Of a DNA stretch of 64,000 bases, positions 22,344 through 33,600 are shown in pieces. This DNA is from Paroedura picta (Eukaryota > Chordata > Lepidosauria > Squamata > Gekkonidae): NCBI RefSeq assembly GCF_049243985.1, contig NC_135372.1:96339318-96403317 (forward strand). Reading direction: 5' to 3'. The translations under genes were made by a program, and so were the position numbers. The notes under the pieces were generated by a model. The model was not told the origin of the DNA. It searched no databases and was given only the letters and a program-made list of their open reading frames with translations. Positions within the stretch are counted from its first letter, which is position 1, and the number at the start of each line of letters is the position of its first letter.

Positions 22344-24483
22344 TTTATTTTTCCTGACCCAACAAAAAGATGTTAGCAAGTCATTAACAATATTCTATCC
22401 TAAATTGTCAGTTTAACAGCCCTGTAAAAACATCTTAGAGTTTTAAAAAATCTGTGCATGCTGTAGATATTAAAACTGCAGTCACCCTTTCTGGAGCCTT
22501 TCAAACAATCTTTCATGTCCTAATCTATTCAGTGAGATATAAAACCCTCTTAGCTGAAGGCAACAGTTTGCTATACTGGAAAGTGCCACATATAGGTTAA
22601 AAGAAATCTTACTGTACAGCTGAAGACACCAGTCAAGCCCTTTGAGTTAACTGTTTATTGTTTGATTTTTAAGATGAAGGGCACTGAAGTGGCATAGCAT
22701 AATTTAAGATTCCATTCTGGATGTTCAGGTTTAAGCCACTTCTTGAATAATACCTCTCAGTCTTTTCCTGTGTAGAGTTTTTGGCGATAATGATCACTTT
22801 TGTTCTTGTGATCCCACACTCTGGAATGCTATCCCATTCTCTGAAAGCACGGAATTGAAATAAAAATAATAAAATCTGATTTGATATTTCAAGCTCCTTC
22901 CCAAAGTAGAAAGTATACTAAATTACATTACTTTAGGCTGCATGACCATTTCAGATTTGTGCATGCATGCACGCTGTTAAGTATTTCATGGGAAGAGAAT
23001 GATTAGTTAAATAAGAGTACTGCAGATTTAATTTCACATCTTGGCTATACTCCGACAAAGAAATAGTCACCAAACATAGCAACTAGGTCCTGTCCCAAGC
23101 CAGGGATTAACTAATGCCCCACCCTAACCTTCCCCAGCCCACCCACCCAACTCCCTCCCCCAGCCTTTTCCAAAGTCTCCCAACTAGACAACACTGTTGG
23201 CAAATCAAGACAGCATGAAACATACATCAATAGAAACAAAAATGTGACATGTGCCAATGCATCAGGTTAACTATCCTGTTAAATGACAGTTCTCCCACAC
23301 CAGCATTTCTGCTTGGCAGCCAATTGTACCTTTGCCACTGTGGGGTAAATTTTTACCATTCTGAGCATGCTCCATGGTGCAATAACAAGTGCTTCAATGG
23401 TACAGACAAAGGAGACTGAACACCTGAAGTTTTCCCTTGGGATTCTTTTCTGGGACACCCTGTGACCATCTTATCAAGGTCCATGACACTCAGAAAGTAC
23501 AATCCAATGCTTTAGCACAAATTACAATATCCAGTTCAGTACAGTGTAAGGCATGTGGACAAGAAGAGACACCAGCAGTATGCAGTAGGAAGGGAAAGAA
23601 TTCCAGACCAGCAGAAAGCACTGATGCTTGATGCTCCAGTTCACTAGTTTTTAAACTCATTTTGAATCCCTGATTCCTATTTATTGAGGCTGGAATTCAT
23701 TTAGTTTCTGAGGCCATAAGCTTTTGATAGTGACCAATTCCTTGTGTCCGATGTTAAAGATGACATATTGGTTGAAACTGTAGAAAGAACAGAGCACCAG
23801 GGATGTCTTGCAAGTGATTATAAATTGACCTTCTCCTCTAAGTATCAAAGTACTAAATTTGGTTTAGGGAGTCAAACTGGCCCAGTCACTAGCACTGTCA
23901 CAAAAAAAGTTTCTTTCAAAAAACAAGGCAAACAAGATTATGAAGCCCTTCTTTGTAGAAGAAGCCCATGTTTTTTTAAAAAATCTGCAAAAATCAAAGT
24001 GTTAGGTTTCTCCATCTTAAAAAAAAATTACACACATGCACTAAGAAAGTGAGCGAACGGATTTCAACAGCACCTTACTGTACAAAGTCTAAGACTTAAA
24101 GAACCAATCTCACATCTGTAGCCTTCTTTTAACTGAAAAGATAAAAGGTCTGGTTATGGCTGGGACAACACACAGAAAACATTTCAGAAGACAAGGCAGA
24201 GGAGATGCTTACAGCCTTGTCCAAATTGTTAAATTTGTGTTAATAGGGAAGGGGCACTTCATGCACAAGATGTGTTTTACAAAATACATATCCAAGAAAA
24301 AGCAAGAAAACCCCATTTTCCACTAGAATGCAACACTCAAACATTTGCTCTGCCAAAGGCGGCTGCACATGTCTTGTTTGACAGAGGAAGCATGTGAACG
24401 AGGCGAGAAGAGGGAAGGAGTAAGGGAAATCCAAGTTTCAGTCTACTTTTCAAAATCTGTTGTTCTTATACAGACATCCTCAG
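22344..24483 (-). other. NUDT3: NUDT3 3' UTR region, end not fixed
   Basis: No other gene or well-known repeat interrupts the stretch just after the stop codon, so the 3' UTR must lie here. AATAAA on the minus strand occurs at 23685-23680 (about 800 nt after the stop), 22659-22654 and 22349-22344. Which is used cannot be decided from sequence. The first signal lies inside a roughly 300-bp block that is duplicated at 15.6 kb, and a second duplicated block (22.0-22.26 kb) begins just past the last signal. Confidence 0.5.
23659..23961. repeat. Duplicated block A, copy 2, inside the NUDT3 3' UTR region
   Basis: Begins TTTTGAATCCCTGATTCC and ends AAGCCCTTCTTTGTAGAA. It holds the first minus-strand AATAAA after NUDT3. 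On the plus strand an open frame crosses it (23,720-24,049, about 110 codons, no ATG; includes SDVKDDILVETVERTEH). That reading is disrupted in the other copy. No protein family was recognised. Confidence 0.7.
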
Positions 24484-24656
24484 TCATCTGATATCAGACA
24501 TAGTGCTCTCTTTTGAGAATGATGTGGTCACAACAGGAGTGCCGTTATTTGCCAAACAGCCTTGCCTCAAGGTTTCAAAGTATGAGGCCTGCACAGGTTT
24601 GTGATACTGCAGAACTTTTATGGCATCATCTATCTTAAACCATTCCCTTTTCCTTC
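24484..24656 (-). CDS. NUDT3: NUDT3 coding exon 5 with stop codon
   Basis: 173 nt of coding sequence, residues 114-170 and TGA at 24486-24484. It begins [20 protein letters not shown] and ends KESTMSDIR. The acceptor is a polypyrimidine tract followed by TGCAG|GAAGG at 24657/24656. The last 20 residues are the least conserved part of the family and differ from human by a few substitutions and two missing residues. The 3' UTR continues leftward without an intron as far as can be judged. Confidence 0.95.
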
Positions 24657-27600
24657 CTGCAGGTAAAAAAGAAGAGGTAAAAGTTAGTAATACAGCAGAA
24701 CAATTAAAGATTTTAGAATTCCTTCTATTCAGAATTTCCATAGACAAATTGTAGGTCTGTGTCATGTACTCAAATTGCTGACTAGTAACTCAGTTAACAG
24801 CTGCCATAAAATGTTTGACTGATTCAAAGGTTTCCTCTTTAAAATTCAAAAGAAATCATGATCCAAATTTTTTACAATACAAAAGCAAATTTTAGTATAA
24901 AAAAATCTTTCCAGGTCTGATATTAAAAAAAAAAACAAAGATCTTATTTGTAACATTTACAAGATCAGAGAAACTATGTGTGAGACAGAATGTGTTTTGT
25001 AAGGACACGTCTAAAACAAATGGAACGTTGTCAGTCAGCTTTTTTCCTTGAACTTTCAGGTGGAGTACAGGCTCCCAGCTTGCCTCTGTTTGTTTGAATC
25101 CACTGGTCCAAAGGAGCATGATTTCAAGGGGCAAAAAGGATGCAGTAGTGGGGTAGGGATTTGCCCTTCTTCCTGATCTGGGCAGCCCAGGGCAGCCCTT
25201 CTTCCTGATCTGGGCAGCCCAGGCTAGCTCAGTCTTGTATGGAAGATAACCAAGTAATAGTTGAATAGGAGGCAACCAAGGAGGACCAGGGTTATGACAC
25301 AGGGGCAGGCACTGGCAAACCACCACTGAATGGCTCTTGTCTTGAAAACCCTACACGGGGTCATCTTAAGCCAGCTGTGACTTGATGATACTTTCCACCC
25401 CCAACATCTATGCTTGTGTTGTTTAGGCTCCAAGACAATGCCCCTTTTATAATATACATTCTTTTAGTCATCATCAATATAAAATTTGGTATGGAGAATT
25501 AGCTGGAGAGGGCTACATGTTGTAAAGGAGACTTTTGGTATACCAGAGAAACATAGTTTAATTAGCTGTCTGGAGGCATCAATGTCAAAAATTCAGGTTA
25601 GCATCAAATCGTGGTCTTTGTTTCGTTTTTGACAACTCATTGTGTGTTTTTAAAGTTACAACAACAAGCATACAACAACAAGAGAACTAGGGCCTAGTTC
25701 TTACTGAGGTAGTAAAAACTGTAATTGGGCCATGACATTTCAAACAGTTATAGTACTGCAGTGGACCTAAATGATTAATATAAAAATGTGGAATAGTGCA
25801 AAATCTCAACAATATGATTTTTAAGTACAAAACCTTAATGCATATACATAGATGTATTTTTCTTGTCATGTACAGCTTGAAAGATTAAATGTAATAGTAA
25901 GTATTGACTTTATATAATATTTAAATAACTAGGGGCAAAGCCCGTTGTCTCCAAGAATACAACGGGCGCTAGAGCTTGGCAGTGGGAAGAGGAAGGGGAG
26001 GAGTTGTCCAGTCTGTAAGGGCATGGGGTTGTCATGTGTGTTGTGTGGGAGATTGTGGTGGCATGATGGCAAATTAGGGTATGGGTGTGGAGATATGGGT
26101 GTCAAGAACCTGTGGTGTGGAATGCTCGTTGAGTGTGATAGAGAACTGACCTTTGGGAATTTTGGCATAGTGGTTACAGATGAGCATTCCAGAGCCATGT
26201 CCTCAGATATGTGAAGGGAAAATCAAACTGGAGACTCTTCTAAGGGGAAGATTATATGGCAACCAATTCCCCCCAGTTCTGCGTCATTTCCCTTCTTGTG
26301 TGAATTAGGCCACATTCACTGAAATGCCCCTCTGCCCTAATACACATGGGGTAGTCACAGTACACAGGTGTCCACCCTGTTCCTTCTGTCTCCCATATTT
26401 TCACTGTTGGTAAAATGTTATGTGCCCACATGCTTCTTTCATGGTTGTTCCTTAGAAGAACAGATTTTTGTACCCTATTGCTTACTACCCAAAGGAGTCT
26501 CAAAGCAGTTTACAAACACCTTTTCCATTCATCTCTCCACAATAGTCAACCTGTGAGGTATGTGGGGTTGTGAGAGATCTGAGAGAACTGGGAATGGGCC
26601 GCAGTGACCCAACAGGCCTCAGGTGTCTCAAAGCATTTTCCAATCGTCTTTCCTTTCTCTCCCCATAGCAGACTGCACATGAGGGAGGTGGGGTAGCGAG
26701 CCTCACAGGGAAGCTGGCAACCCTAAGAGGAAGACTCTCTGTACACAGCAGTCTTGACCTTAGGAAGGTTTTTTATACTGTTTTTTTAATTTGCCAGGCC
26801 AAGGTTATTTGCCAGTTACTATTTCAGTTACTATGTGTCTCCAGACATTTACTTGTTCTCTATTTACAGTTTCATGCTGTAAATATTTATTTAGATCTTC
26901 CTGCACTTTCCAGACTCACAGGACTGATGCTGGTCTGCCTGTCTGCACCCCAGAATACAAACAGTTGCTGGTAAGGGCTGGCCATAACCCATAGGCCAGG
27001 AGGGACACTCCTGCACCACTCCCTACCAACTGCAGGCAAAATGGCTTATTTGAAGGCTGGACTCTGAGGCATTGTATGATTTTGAAGTCCCACCTCCAAG
27101 CCTCCAGGAATATTTCCAACCCAGGGGTAGACAACCTACAGGTGTGGCCTGGAGAGCTCCTGGAATTACAGGGGTATAAAGATCAGCTCCCCAGGCAGAA
27201 AGGGCTACTTTGGATAGGGTTGTGGTAGAGAAGAAACATTGAAGGCTTCCCACACAGGTTGTTGTTGAATTGAAAGACTTGAGGCCTACTGCACAGGGTT
27301 GTTGTGCAGATGAAACAGGAGACAAAAGAGCCAGTTTCCTCTGCAGAATAACACTGTGCAGTGGCCTCAAATCTGCAGAGAGTTGCAAAGAAGAAAGACA
27401 CATGGCTTGGCTGTGTCTAACCTCTGGGCATAGCAGTATTTTAAGTGAGAAGGGGCTTTTCTATGGCCTCCCTGTCAGGCAACTGTTTGGCAGAAGGGGA
27501 AAGTCCCCCCCCTCAAAAGGAAGGCCCTCAGTCTCCCCTGCGTTGCTCTTGGAAAGGCCTCCTTCCCTCAGTCAGGGGCTGTTAGAGGTTCCTTCGCAGC

Positions 27601-30600
27601 AGGTCTGAAGGGAAGGGGAGCACTCTGCAGCCTCCTGCCAGCTCTGTCAGGGTTCTGAGGCAATTTGCAGTTGGACATGACAGTTAGGACAGCCTTGGGG
27701 CGAAAAGGGCTGGCACAGCCTGTGTTCTCATCCCCTTTGGCAGCCCTGCTGACCTCCTTTCCCTGCGGTGGTCAGGAGCAAACTGGCAGCCAGACTGGAC
27801 TGGGTGAATGGAATTTTGGTCTGTCCTGGTGAGGGGCCAATAGGAAGGCACTTTGCGCGCCTCCCCATTGGCTGCTTGGCCCTGGATGGACACTGGGAGG
27901 GCCCAATCAGGAGCTGCTTCGCGGCTCCTGATTGGGCCCTCTGAGTTTTTATCCTGGACAGGGCCCGCCCTAACTCCTCTCCAGGTGGCCTTACCCTTTT
28001 ATTTAATAGGAGCGGTTAAAGATGAATATATCATTCTAATTAAGCATCTTTACCATTTTCCATTTTAGAATTCGTTAACTTTGAAGAATTCTCCTAAATT
28101 TCTAGTATTCCTTTGTGGACTAAGACAGTGTTACATTTTTCTTATTAGATCCACTGTAGAAGACAACTTGAGAAACAGGGTAGTACCGAATCCTCATTTG
28201 GACTTCCGCTTTGACTAATCTTTTTGTACAATACCTGTTGAACATTTGTATATAAATTTGTAAATTTACATATATATTGCTTATGCTTGCTTAATTATAC
28301 TTTACATAATAATTTTTTCGCACTTCTGGAGGCATTATTATTTGATCTTTAAATCCACTATTACACACCTTCCTGGGAGTGGGCAAGGTGTGTTGTAGCC
28401 CCTGTACTCCATTCCTTGAAGCCTCACAGTTGTTTGTACTGCAATAGATGCATGGCCTACCAATGTAGGAAGTCCCAGTGTAACTAGATATGCTCTGAAA
28501 AGATGAGTTGATGAAGTGACTTTCCATTCATATTACTTAAGTAGTTCTATGACTCATTTATTAGAGAACACCCTGAGATACTGGGAAAATCATAATTTCT
28601 CTCTGAGTTACAGTGCAGAAAAAGCAGTAAAAGGAGAGATTTAGTAAACAACAGAACCACGACTAAATTAGAATAGGGAGTTGATCAAGATTACAGATTG
28701 TTTGTGGTATGCTTCCACAGAGGGATTCCTACTAAAATCATGGATATCTGTATATACTACTAGTACATACAGAACCTATTTTTAGCAGTTTGTCTTAGTC
28801 CCAGATCTCCACCCTAATAGTACCCACTGCCTCCTCAAAAGAACTATACAGTCACAGCTATCAATCCTCACTACTCTAACCTATGAGCCCATATTTTTCT
28901 TTAGTTATGGTCAAACCTGTATGTGTGTATATATTTTTGGTATGGCTTATAGTAAAAGCAAACAGAGGCTGATTCCACATGGGTAGAAAAGGCCATGGTG
29001 GCATTGGTATGGACCCAGGGCTAATCCCTGCGTGCGGTACGACATTGTCACCAGGCCACCGCCCTCCCAGGCTTAGCACAGACCAAGCCCCAGAAGCCCT
29101 GAACTAAGGGAACACAGACCAGGGCCTTTTTGTTGATTTTGCAGGAAAGTGGGATTGCATGGAATGCAATGCTACCTTCCGGCAATTTTTTTTTTTAAAC
29201 CCCACCGGTCCCCTCAATGGCAGAACCTTCCAGCTGCTACTGTGTTTCCCAGGGGGACACATTTCAGTGCTGGAGATGATCTGGCACCAGAATGTGTTCT
29301 CCATGGGGGACACAGCACACTGTGAAGCATGCAGCTCTGCAGCAATGCACCGGCAGCAGCCCAGAGTGGCTTCACTGGTACACAATCGACCATACCTAAC
29401 TAACCCACTAGCTGCTATATGTCCATGGCACAACATTGGTACATAAGATTCCACCCTTTGACAGTAAGCAAGCACAATAAGTGAGATATTACAGTTTGTA
29501 TCCTGTAATATTAGTTGAGTCTCAGTGAGAACAGCAGACTATAAATATATAAAGCAAAAACCTTGCTACAATTTCCCTGCTTTTGGAGCATGATTTTTCA
29601 TCCTAGAGTAAGAATTTAACAATGCAAGCCTATGCAGAACTACTCCAGCTAAATCCATTGATTCCAATGGGCTATGACTGGAATGATTCTACACAGGAGT
29701 GCACTGTAAGAGTAAGATCTGGAAGACAATATGAATATACATTTCTGCATTCTTTTATAGCATTTGGAACGTTCAGGACAGGACAGCAGCAGGTCATTGT
29801 TTCAGCAAAGATGGCCAATTTTTTAAAATCATAATTCAGAAACACCACAATCTGCACATTTTTAATATATGAAATAAATGTCCATATCTTTTTGACCCTG
29901 ATAAAAATACTTAAGTTAAAAAGGTAAGTAAGTTGATTCACATTGGAAGGCAAGACTGCCCTGGATTAATCAACCACCAGCAGTTTGATACACAGTTTGA
30001 GCTTTAAAAAAATACAACAGAGCTGAACTATTAGCACTCTTTTGATTGTTCAATATTTATAATAATTTAACTACAATTACAATTAAAAATACAAACTAAA
30101 ATTCTGGGGAATCTGGTAAGAGAATCCTAGTTATTCAAAAGTGCTTCTTCAAGAGTTGAGTTCAATCTAAACAATGAACACACCTGTTCATAAAGAAAAT
30201 GCCATAAAAATAAGTCCAATATATTTTGACTTCCAAGAAATTAATAACAAAAGCATAACACTAAAATTCAGAGAAAGGAATTTAGCTACTAATCTCACGC
30301 TAGAGCATCCACACTATTGAAGTCTTACCGATATTCACAGAATCCTCCCAATCTTCCAGCACTTCTGTGACAATAAGTACGTAAACATATGTTCTGTGCT
30401 TCCTGTCCTGATTCTGAAAAGAGCAAGGCCAACATTAAAAAGTGAGATGCAAGATACACAATGTCCACAGAAATTATCAAAGGTTATTTTTTGTAAGACG
30501 ATATAGGCAGTCTTAAAACTGCCTTTAAAAAATGGCAAGTACACTGTTCCTAATAACAGTGAAGCCATTCCCTCTACAAAGCTATACCGACAGTAATATC

Positions 30601-33600
30601 ACATCAAGGTCACTTAAGGACATTAAGAAAGTGCTTGGAACATGAGACAACATGTCACAATATTTCCAAAATAAATCTTTGTAGTTTTGCCCTGCCTCTT
30701 GGCAAGTACTACTGTTTTCTATGTCTTATAACATCTGAAGGGTTATAAATGAGAAGGAAATTGATGAATTGCCTTGATATCCATCTTACTGAAAGCTTTA
30801 TAACATGCATGATTTTACACAGGTCTTTCATCAATGCTGATAATTGTTTTGATACTTACCTCAAAAATTCCTACTAATCTTCCTAATGTCCCTTTCACAC
30901 CAGCCTAGGAAAATTTCAAAAAAAGGAAAAAAATCATTCTCCTAACTTACAGAATGACAACTTTCTTCCCTTCAATTAGACTACCCAATTTATGAACAAA
31001 AAGGACAAAAATAGTGCAAGCAACAATTTGTCTGAAATACATTCAAGTAAAAGGATTGAAATATTTTTTCACTTCATTAGTGCACATACTATAGCTTAAT
31101 GTTAAATTACAGCATAGTTCAGAAATCAGCATCTTACCACTGTCTCCATTAAATAAAAGCAAAACAACCCTAAAAGAAACAAGTCTAGTAGCAATACTAT
31201 ATTCCATTCAACATTCTTTGATAAGTGAGATCCTAGATGTCTTTTACTGCCCAAGTCAGAAAAGAAGAAAAGCTGGGTTTTATATTCCGCTTTTCACTGC
31301 CCAAAGGAGTCTCAAAGCGGCTTACAATTGCCTTCCCTTCCTCACCCTACAAAAGACACCTTGTGAGGTAGGTGGGGCTGAGAGAGCTCTGGGACTGTAA
31401 TGTGATGTAAGTATGTATGTAATGTAATGTAATTAGAATCTAACTCTCTGGCCTTTGAACAGGAAAACAAACACAGCTGCCTTGTCATTTACGGGGATGC
31501 TTCCATGCTTGGGTGGCGATGGATGGGGCTAGCCTTTTAATTACTTCTTTCCACAATTGGGAAAGCATCTCCCATTAATCACTCCCTTAACATTTTTATA
31601 TCCTCCATGTCTTTGCGAATGACAACTGAACCCAAAGGACAGGTTTTGTTATTTCAGCAAGGAATTAGCCAATCATCATCTTGCTGCATATTGGTTGTGA
31701 TGCTGTTTACTAATTTACTTTCTCCTTATATCTGTACTCTTATGATTTTTGTTCCATTGTCTAAGGAAGTGTGCAGGCACACGAAAGCTCACACCTTGAA
31801 TTAACTTTGTTGGTCTTAAAGGTGCCACTGGAGTCAAATTTTGTAGAACTGCTCTGTGATAACACCACTATCAAGACTATGACTAGCCCAAGGTCATCCA
31901 GGCTTCATGCAGAAAAGTGGGGAATCAAGCCCGATCAGAAGTCACCGCTCTTAACCACTACACCAAGTAATGATTAACCCAAGTACAAGTAGTAATTTTC
32001 TTTCCTACTTTGCCATACCCCATAACAAAAGTCTATATTACAAAAATAGTGAAGAATGTTTTAGCTGCTTATTTAATAGCTTAAATTGGTGGTGTTGGAG
32101 ATGAATGCTGCGAATATCATGGACAGCCAAAGTTACCAACAAGATAGTTTTAGAGAGGAGCAAACCAACTATGTCATTAGAAGGGAAGATATTACGGCTA
32201 AAGCTCACTTTGTATACATCACGCAATCAAACTTGCTAGAAAAATCATTAATGCTCGGCATGGTCAGCAGCAAAAGGAAACGTGGTTGCCAAAGGGTCCG
32301 CTGGCTAGACATGATCAAAGCTGATACAGGGATGACCATGAACCAACTAAACGAAGCAGTCAGAGACAGGGGCGCATGGCAAAGACTTTCTTATAGAATC
32401 ACTGAGGGTCGGACACGACTGAACGGATACCATCATCATTAATAGCTTAAGCCTAAGGCCCAGGTACAGCTAATCTGGACCCTTTGCTCTGCAGGGGATG
32501 AAAGAAATTTTGAAAACAACCATGCCCGGGAATTGAAATAATAGAAATTTCCCTGGAGTCCATAGGAATACCAACAAGAGGCTAGATTCAAGTGGGTAGC
32601 CGTGTTGGTCTGAAGCAGCAGAACAAATTTAGAGTCTAGTGGTACCTTTAAGAACACCAAAAGTTTTATTCAAGGTATGAGCTTTTGTGTATATGCAGAC
32701 TTCTTCAGATACAATATATTGTGCATGCACATGAAAGCCCATACCACAAATAAACATTTGTTGGTCTTAAAGGTGCCACTTGACTCTAAATTTATCCTAC
32801 CAAAAGAAGAGAACACACAAGTGCACATTCACAGAAGATGTTTCCTATTACCTCCCTGGATGAGAGAAAAATACAAATGGAGGAAAACAGGAATGAGGAG
32901 GATCTAGCTGTGTATCCTGAGATGGAGTACCCATAAGGGTTCTGAGTGCAGCAGTGTTGGCAATATCTTAAAACCATGCTTCTTCTCTTTCTTAGCTGTT
33001 TGTGCAAAATTTTCCCTTTTGCATAACATGCCCTCTCTCTTCAGCAAAGTGTTTGCATATGTGTGCTAAGTGTCCACAGCAGTATGCCAGACAGATGTAC
33101 CCTTATTGTGGTACATCTCTCTATCTTCCAAGAATAATGGGACATATTGGGGGGGGGGTAGAAATTTAATAAATAATAAAAGAGAGGAGGGGAATTTTTT
33201 GCCAGCTACATAACATGTTTCCTGCTAATTGGATTTTTCCCCCTTCCTGCCTTACGTACCTTATAAATCTTGGGCATAGTGAGAGGATTTTTACTGGGGA
33301 GAATAGGAAGAACATCTTTTCTGAGAGTTATTTTTCTCCTTCACATCTATAAAGCAAGGAATTCCAGTGTTTCAGCCCCAGCCCTTTCTTTACATTATCA
33401 TGAGTCCTAATGCTGCTGTAGGCAACTAATACCTGGTCCTCATGACATTTTGTAGTCAGGTACAGATAATAATTGAAAGTGGTCATGCACTTTAACACAC
33501 CCCAAATCAGTACTTTTATCAGCAATAGGGAATGCTTTCCCAATCACTGCATCTGTCTATCTGGCAAAGAAAAGTGGAGATTTAAATCTACAAATATTTT

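Larger units (their letters stand above)
25929..28011 (-). mobile_element. Helitron-like non-autonomous element with nested repeats
   Basis: Read on the minus strand, the 3' end has the hairpin GCCCGTTGT...ACAACGGGC, then TTTGCCCCTAG, followed by a flanking T (25,928), the Helitron signature. The opposite end reads TCCTATTAAATAAAAGGG, like known vertebrate Helitron 5' ends, but the flanking base is C, not the usual A. A subterminal palindrome lies at 27,897-27,941. SINE pieces (26,480-26,710) sit inside. No Rep/helicase frame was seen. A shorter relative is at 53,085. Confidence 0.6.
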
